A DNA stretch of 8,245 bases from an uncultured Clostridia bacterium. GTDB taxonomy: Bacteria; Bacillota; Clostridia; Oscillospirales; Acutalibacteraceae. The position numbers were made by a program, and so were the translations under genes. The notes under the pieces are model-generated. The model worked only from the letters and a program-made list of their open reading frames with translations, ran no database searches and had not been told where the DNA came from. Where the stretch lies: NCBI GenBank assembly GCA_947171615.1, contig CAMVYG010000090.1, positions 1 through 8,245 of the forward strand, given 5' to 3'. Shown one piece after another: positions 5,796 to 8,245 of the stretch. Positions within the stretch are counted from its first letter, which is position 1. Every line of letters starts with the position of its first letter.

Positions 5796-5835
5796 CCTGC
5801 TCTTTTCTGTTTCTGACAAACTGACTGCTGACGAC

Positions 5836-6750
5836 TTATTTCACCATGCTGGCGATTTCCTCAGCAAAATTATCCTCGCGCTTCTCCAGGCCTTCGCCCT
5901 TCTCAAAGCGGGTATATGCGGTGATCTTGATGGAGCCGCCCAGCTCCTGAGCAACAGAATCGGTATACTGCTGCACGGTCAGCTTGCTGTCCTGCACATA
6001 CTGCTGATCTACCAGACAGATCTCCTTGAAGAACTTCTGGAGACGGCCAGCCACGATCTTTTCCGCAATATTCTGGGGCTTGCCCTCGTCCATGATCTGC
6101 TGAGTGAGGATCTCCTGCTCCTTCTCCTTGCGGGCAGCGGGAACCGCCGACTCGTCCAGATACGCGGGGTTCCTAGCGGCGATCTGCATTGCCACATTGT
6201 GGGCATATGCCTTAAAGCCCTCAGTAGCGGCGATTTCATCGGTAGTATCAAATTTCATGACAACACCGATGCGGCCTCCGCCGTGAACATAAGAGGTCAC
6301 AGCGCCCTCATAACGGGCAAAGCGGCGAACCTTAATGTTCTCACCAATGGTAAGGATCTTCTCCTTCAACAGAGCGTCCACTGTAAGCTCAGAGCCGGTG
6401 GCCTTGCACTGCAGCAGAGCGTCCACATCGGCGGGATTCTGCTGAATAATGGTATCGGCACAGGTCTTTACAAAGGCCTGGAACTCGGCATTCTTCGCCA
6501 CAAAGTCTGTCTCAGCGTTGACTTCGATCACTACGGCTACCTTGCCGCAGTCGCTGACAGTGGCAAAAGCCACGCCCTCGGCGGCAATACGGCCGGCCTT
6601 CTTCACAGCGGCGGCAAGGCCCTTTTCCCGCAGGAAATCGATGGCCTTTTCCATATCGCCCTCAGAAGCGGTCAGCGCCTTTTTGCAATCCATCATACCG
6701 CAGCCGGTCTTTTCCCGAAGTGCGGCAACGTCTTTCGCGGTAAAACTCAT
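5836..6750 (-). CDS. tsf: Translation elongation factor Ts
   Basis: Nucleotide exchange factor that releases GDP from EF-Tu in the cytosol. The 304-aa length is normal. The N-terminal UBA-like segment (residues 5-42) has the classic LREKTGCGMMDCKKAL. The EF-Tu-contacting TDFVAKN is at 81-87, with Asp82 and Phe83. Core-domain signatures VHGGGRIGV (155-163) and HNVAMQIAA (184-192) are intact. The ATG at 6748-6750 is preceded by AAGGAAAGGA at a suitable distance. It follows rpsB by 88 nt on the same strand with no terminator between, as in most bacteria. A small TTCG-type hairpin lies in the gap. Unlike the common rpsB-tsf-pyrH-frr order, the unit stops here: the shared terminator and the convergent feo operon come next. 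Confidence 0.97.
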   Translation of the reverse strand: MSFTAKDVAALREKTGCGMMDCKKALTASEGDMEKAIDFLREKGLAAAVKKAGRIAAEGVAFATVSDCGKVAVVIEVNAETDFVAKNAEFQAFVKTCADTIIQQNPADVDALLQCKATGSELTVDALLKEKILTIGENIKVRRFARYEGAVTSYVHGGGRIGVVMKFDTTDEIAATEGFKAYAHNVAMQIAARNPAYLDESAVPAARKEKEQEILTQQIMDEGKPQNIAEKIVAGRLQKFFKEICLVDQQYVQDSKLTVQQYTDSVAQELGGSIKITAYTRFEKGEGLEKREDNFAEEIASMVK

Positions 6751-6838
6751 TGTCTATTTCATCCTTTCCTTCAGCCCTCGGTACTCCCGAAGGGAAGCCT
6801 AATTTTGTGGTCTGAGATATTGACAGCCTGTCCCCTGC

Positions 6839-7588
6839 TTACTCCTGCTCGGGAGCCTCTTCTGCTTCTTCAGGCTCTTCCGCATCGCGGGCAGCGGCGC
6901 CCATCTGGCCCTCACGGCCCTCGATGATGGCGTCGGCCATGGCGCCGGCGATCAGCTTGACCGCACGAATAGCGTCATCATTGCCGGGGATCACATAATC
7001 GATCTCATCGGGATCACAGTTGGTATCCACAATAGCGACGATGGGGATATGCAGCTTGCGGGCTTCCGCCACAGCAATACGCTCCTTGCGGGGATCCACA
7101 ATAAACAGAGCGCCGGGGAATTCCTTCATATCCTTAATACCGCCCAGATATTTTTCCAGCTTTTCAATTTCCAACTGAAGCTGAGAAACTTCCTTCTTGG
7201 GGAGCAGTTCAAAGGTGCCGTCCTCTTCCATTTTACGCAGCTGAGCCAAACGCTGGATCCGCTTACGAATGGTGGAGAAATTGGTGAGCATACCGCCCAG
7301 CCAACGGGCATTTACATAGTAAGCATCTGCGCGCAGAGCCTCTTCCTTCACGGATTCCTGGGCCTGCTTCTTGGTACCTACAAACAGCACGCTCTTGCCC
7401 TCGGTGGCGAGATCACGCACAAAATTGTAAGCTTCTTCCAGCTTCTTCACCGTCTTCTGCAAGTCGATGATATAGATGCCGTTCCGTTCGGTGAAGATGT
7501 AAGACGCCATTTTGGGGTTCCATCTTCTGGTCTGGTGGCCGAAATGAACGCCGGCCTCCAAAAGCTGTTTCATAGATACTACTGCCAT
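6839..7588 (-). CDS. rpsB: 30S ribosomal protein S2
   Basis: Component of the small ribosomal subunit, needed for S1 binding and initiation where S1 exists. The 249-aa protein has the standard opening MKQLLEAGVHFGHQTRRWNPKM (from residue 6; residues 1-5 are MAVVS). The internal YVNARWLGGMLTNF and DPRKERIAVAEA segments and the DTNCDPDEIDYVIPGNDDAIRA block are also S2 hallmarks. It ends in a Glu-rich acidic tail (about residues 235-249), a variable feature of S2. The ATG at 7586-7588 follows the full Shine-Dalgarno AAGGAGGT (complement of 7597-7604) at 8 nt. Its own promoter and a structured leader lie upstream, and tsf follows downstream. Confidence 0.97.
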   Translation of the reverse strand: MAVVSMKQLLEAGVHFGHQTRRWNPKMASYIFTERNGIYIIDLQKTVKKLEEAYNFVRDLATEGKSVLFVGTKKQAQESVKEEALRADAYYVNARWLGGMLTNFSTIRKRIQRLAQLRKMEEDGTFELLPKKEVSQLQLEIEKLEKYLGGIKDMKEFPGALFIVDPRKERIAVAEARKLHIPIVAIVDTNCDPDEIDYVIPGNDDAIRAVKLIAGAMADAIIEGREGQMGAAARDAEEPEEAEEAPEQE

Positions 7589-7619
7589 TTTTGAAAACCT
7601 CCTTGGTTTTTCCTCCGCT

Positions 7620-7651
7620 CCGCCGTATATTTCGGATATTCCGCAAGGCGG
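7620..7651 (-). promoter_or_regulatory. Stem-loop in the rpsB leader (candidate autoregulatory site)
   Basis: In the minus-strand transcript 7651-7647 (CCGCC) pairs with 7624-7620 (GGCGG). Inside, 7643-7641 (CGG) can pair with 7635-7633 (CCG). The element lies between the rpsB start site (about 7668) and the ribosome binding site, in a leader of about 80 nt. Ribosomal protein genes are often controlled by such leaders; I do not match this to a named S2 leader family. Confidence 0.4.
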
Positions 7652-7674
7652 CGCGTGTGTATTTTAGCCTTGAT

Positions 7675-7703
7675 ATTATAGCATATCATTCCCCCGGAAG
7701 CAA
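7675..7703 (-). promoter_or_regulatory. Sigma-A promoter for rpsB-tsf
   Basis: The minus strand has TTGCTT (complement of 7698-7703), a 17-bp spacer, and a perfect TATAAT (complement of 7675-7680) with TGC just before it, so it is also an extended -10. A-rich tracts upstream (about 7704-7725) could serve as an UP element. This is the strongest promoter in the window, as expected for a ribosomal protein operon. Confidence 0.85.
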
Positions 7704-7726
7704 GATTTTTTTCAAATTTTTTCGGG

Positions 7727-8023
7727 TCAAAAGGTGATTTTATCCAGAAGCTTTTTCAGCCTTCCCGTTTCTTTTTCCGCCTCCGGCTTCTGATAATTGA
7801 CCAGCATGGTATCGTCCCCAATCAGGGAAATATCCTTCCAGGGGATCACAAAATCCGGCTCCCGCCCCAACAGGCCAAACAACCGCAGCCTGCCGTAAAC
7901 GATCACCGCTGTCAGCGCCGCGGTGCGGGTGTCGATCTCCACATCGGATACAAAGCCGATCCTCGCGCCGTCCTTTACATTGATGACTTCTTTATTGCGC
8001 AGTTCTCCCATTCGGCAGTTCAT
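7727..8023 (-). CDS. PRC-barrel protein, YlmC/YmxH family (sporulation-associated)
   Basis: Small cytosolic protein of the PRC-barrel fold, found widely in spore-forming Firmicutes and annotated as YlmC/YmxH; its molecular role is not settled. The 98-aa product reads through the family pattern: MGELRNKEVINVKDGARIGF at 5-24, SDVEID at 26-31, a hydrophobic middle (about 37-52), and IPWKDISLIGDDTMLV at 60-75. The Lys/Glu-rich tail (80-98) is outside the barrel. I chose the ATG at 8021-8023 because AGGAG (complement of 8031-8035) sits 7 nt upstream; an in-frame start at 8140 would add 39 residues with no family resemblance. No clear terminator follows, so transcripts may run on into rpsB, which also has its own promoter. 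I could not identify a convincing promoter in 8024-8151. Confidence 0.85.
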   Translation of the reverse strand: MNCRMGELRNKEVINVKDGARIGFVSDVEIDTRTAALTAVIVYGRLRLFGLLGREPDFVIPWKDISLIGDDTMLVNYQKPEAEKETGRLKKLLDKITF

Positions 8024-8151
8024 AAACACACTCCTATTTCGTTTCTGGTAATTCATAACCACTTGTTTGACCTTCTCCAATATCCGGTATATCACAAAAC
8101 CTTTTTCGAGAGGCCCAAAATCTGCTTTGCAATTTTCCATTTTCCTATTCT

Positions 8152-8235
8152 GAGAAAGCCGATACTTCTCCTCAAGGAGAAGGCGGCCACTGCGTGGCCG
8201 AGGCTTTCTCTCAAGACAACCGCTTTGCGGTTGTC
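8152..8235. repeat. Cluster of nested palindromes (three-way junction plus hairpin), possible dispersed repeat
   Basis: GAGAAAGCC (8152-8160) pairs perfectly with GGCTTTCTC (8202-8210). This 9-bp stem encloses two hairpins: 8165-8171 with 8176-8182 (7 bp, TCAA loop) and 8184-8190 with 8194-8200 (7 bp, TGC loop). Four nt later comes a perfect 9-bp hairpin, 8215-8223 with 8227-8235, with a TTT loop. Nearly every base is paired and there is no coding potential I trust. Compact GC-rich palindrome sets of this kind are typical of dispersed intergenic repeats (REP/MITE-like) or a small structured RNA. Only one copy is in the window and the element may continue past the right edge. Confidence 0.55.
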
Positions 8236-8245
8236 TATCCAGTAT

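Noticed and set aside
5719..6927. 402-codon plus-strand open frame across tsf and into rpsB
   Set aside because: It is a shadow of the tsf and rpsB coding sequence in GC-biased codons, crosses two genes and the terminator, and has no recognisable domain.
7049..7594. 181-codon plus-strand open frame opposite rpsB
   Set aside because: It is antisense to an unmistakable ribosomal protein S2 gene.
8152..8235. CRISPR repeats or tRNA cloverleaf
   Set aside because: The stems are unrelated to one another in sequence, no repeat-spacer periodicity is seen, and tRNA landmarks (T-loop, CCA-type acceptor, anticodon arm sizes) are absent.

Overview
This window reads as ordinary chromosome from a Gram-positive, probably spore-forming member of the Clostridia (Firmicutes), perhaps the Oscillospiraceae or a relative. 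The clues are a class B sortase, a FeoA/FeoB pair followed by a tiny FeoB-associated Cys-rich membrane protein, a YlmC/YmxH-type PRC-barrel protein, strong AGGAGG-type ribosome binding sites, TGn-extended -10 boxes, and U-tailed hairpin terminators shared by convergent genes. The genus cannot be fixed from the sequence.

Layout. (1) 1-737, plus strand: a class B sortase whose reading frame enters from the left edge and is cut by two in-frame TAA codons before the intact catalytic domain. (2) 728-763: a near-perfect hairpin terminator shared with the convergent gene. (3) 763-2863, minus strand: a coiled-coil M23 murein endopeptidase, then a PnuC-type vitamin B3 transporter. A strong terminator-like hairpin sits directly in front of the pnuC ribosome binding site, so pnuC is probably controlled by attenuation. 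(4) 2864-3177: divergent control region with a minus-strand promoter for the peptidase, a plus-strand promoter for the iron genes overlapped by a GATAA-N4-TTATC dyad, and a long leader with a paired-ended fold. (5) 3178-5690, plus strand: feoA, feoB (with a His-rich insert) and a 57-aa Cys-rich membrane protein, ending at a bidirectional terminator (5758-5795). (6) 5836-8023, minus strand: a ymxH-like gene, then rpsB and tsf with a clear sigma-A promoter and a structured leader ahead of rpsB. (7) 8152-8235: a compact set of nested palindromes that runs close to the window edge.

How the genes work together. The feo genes form one ferrous-iron import unit. FeoB is the GTPase/permease, FeoA its small SH3-like partner, and the Cys-rich protein a probable accessory. 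rpsB-tsf supplies ribosomal protein S2 and elongation factor Ts. The sortase and the M23 peptidase are both cell-envelope proteins, but they are on opposite strands and nothing shows a shared pathway.

I found no CRISPR array, tRNA, rRNA, transposase or phage gene. I see no convincing new multi-gene system. The features most worth following up are the RNA leaders of pnuC and feoA, the double-stop sortase, and the palindrome cluster at the right edge.
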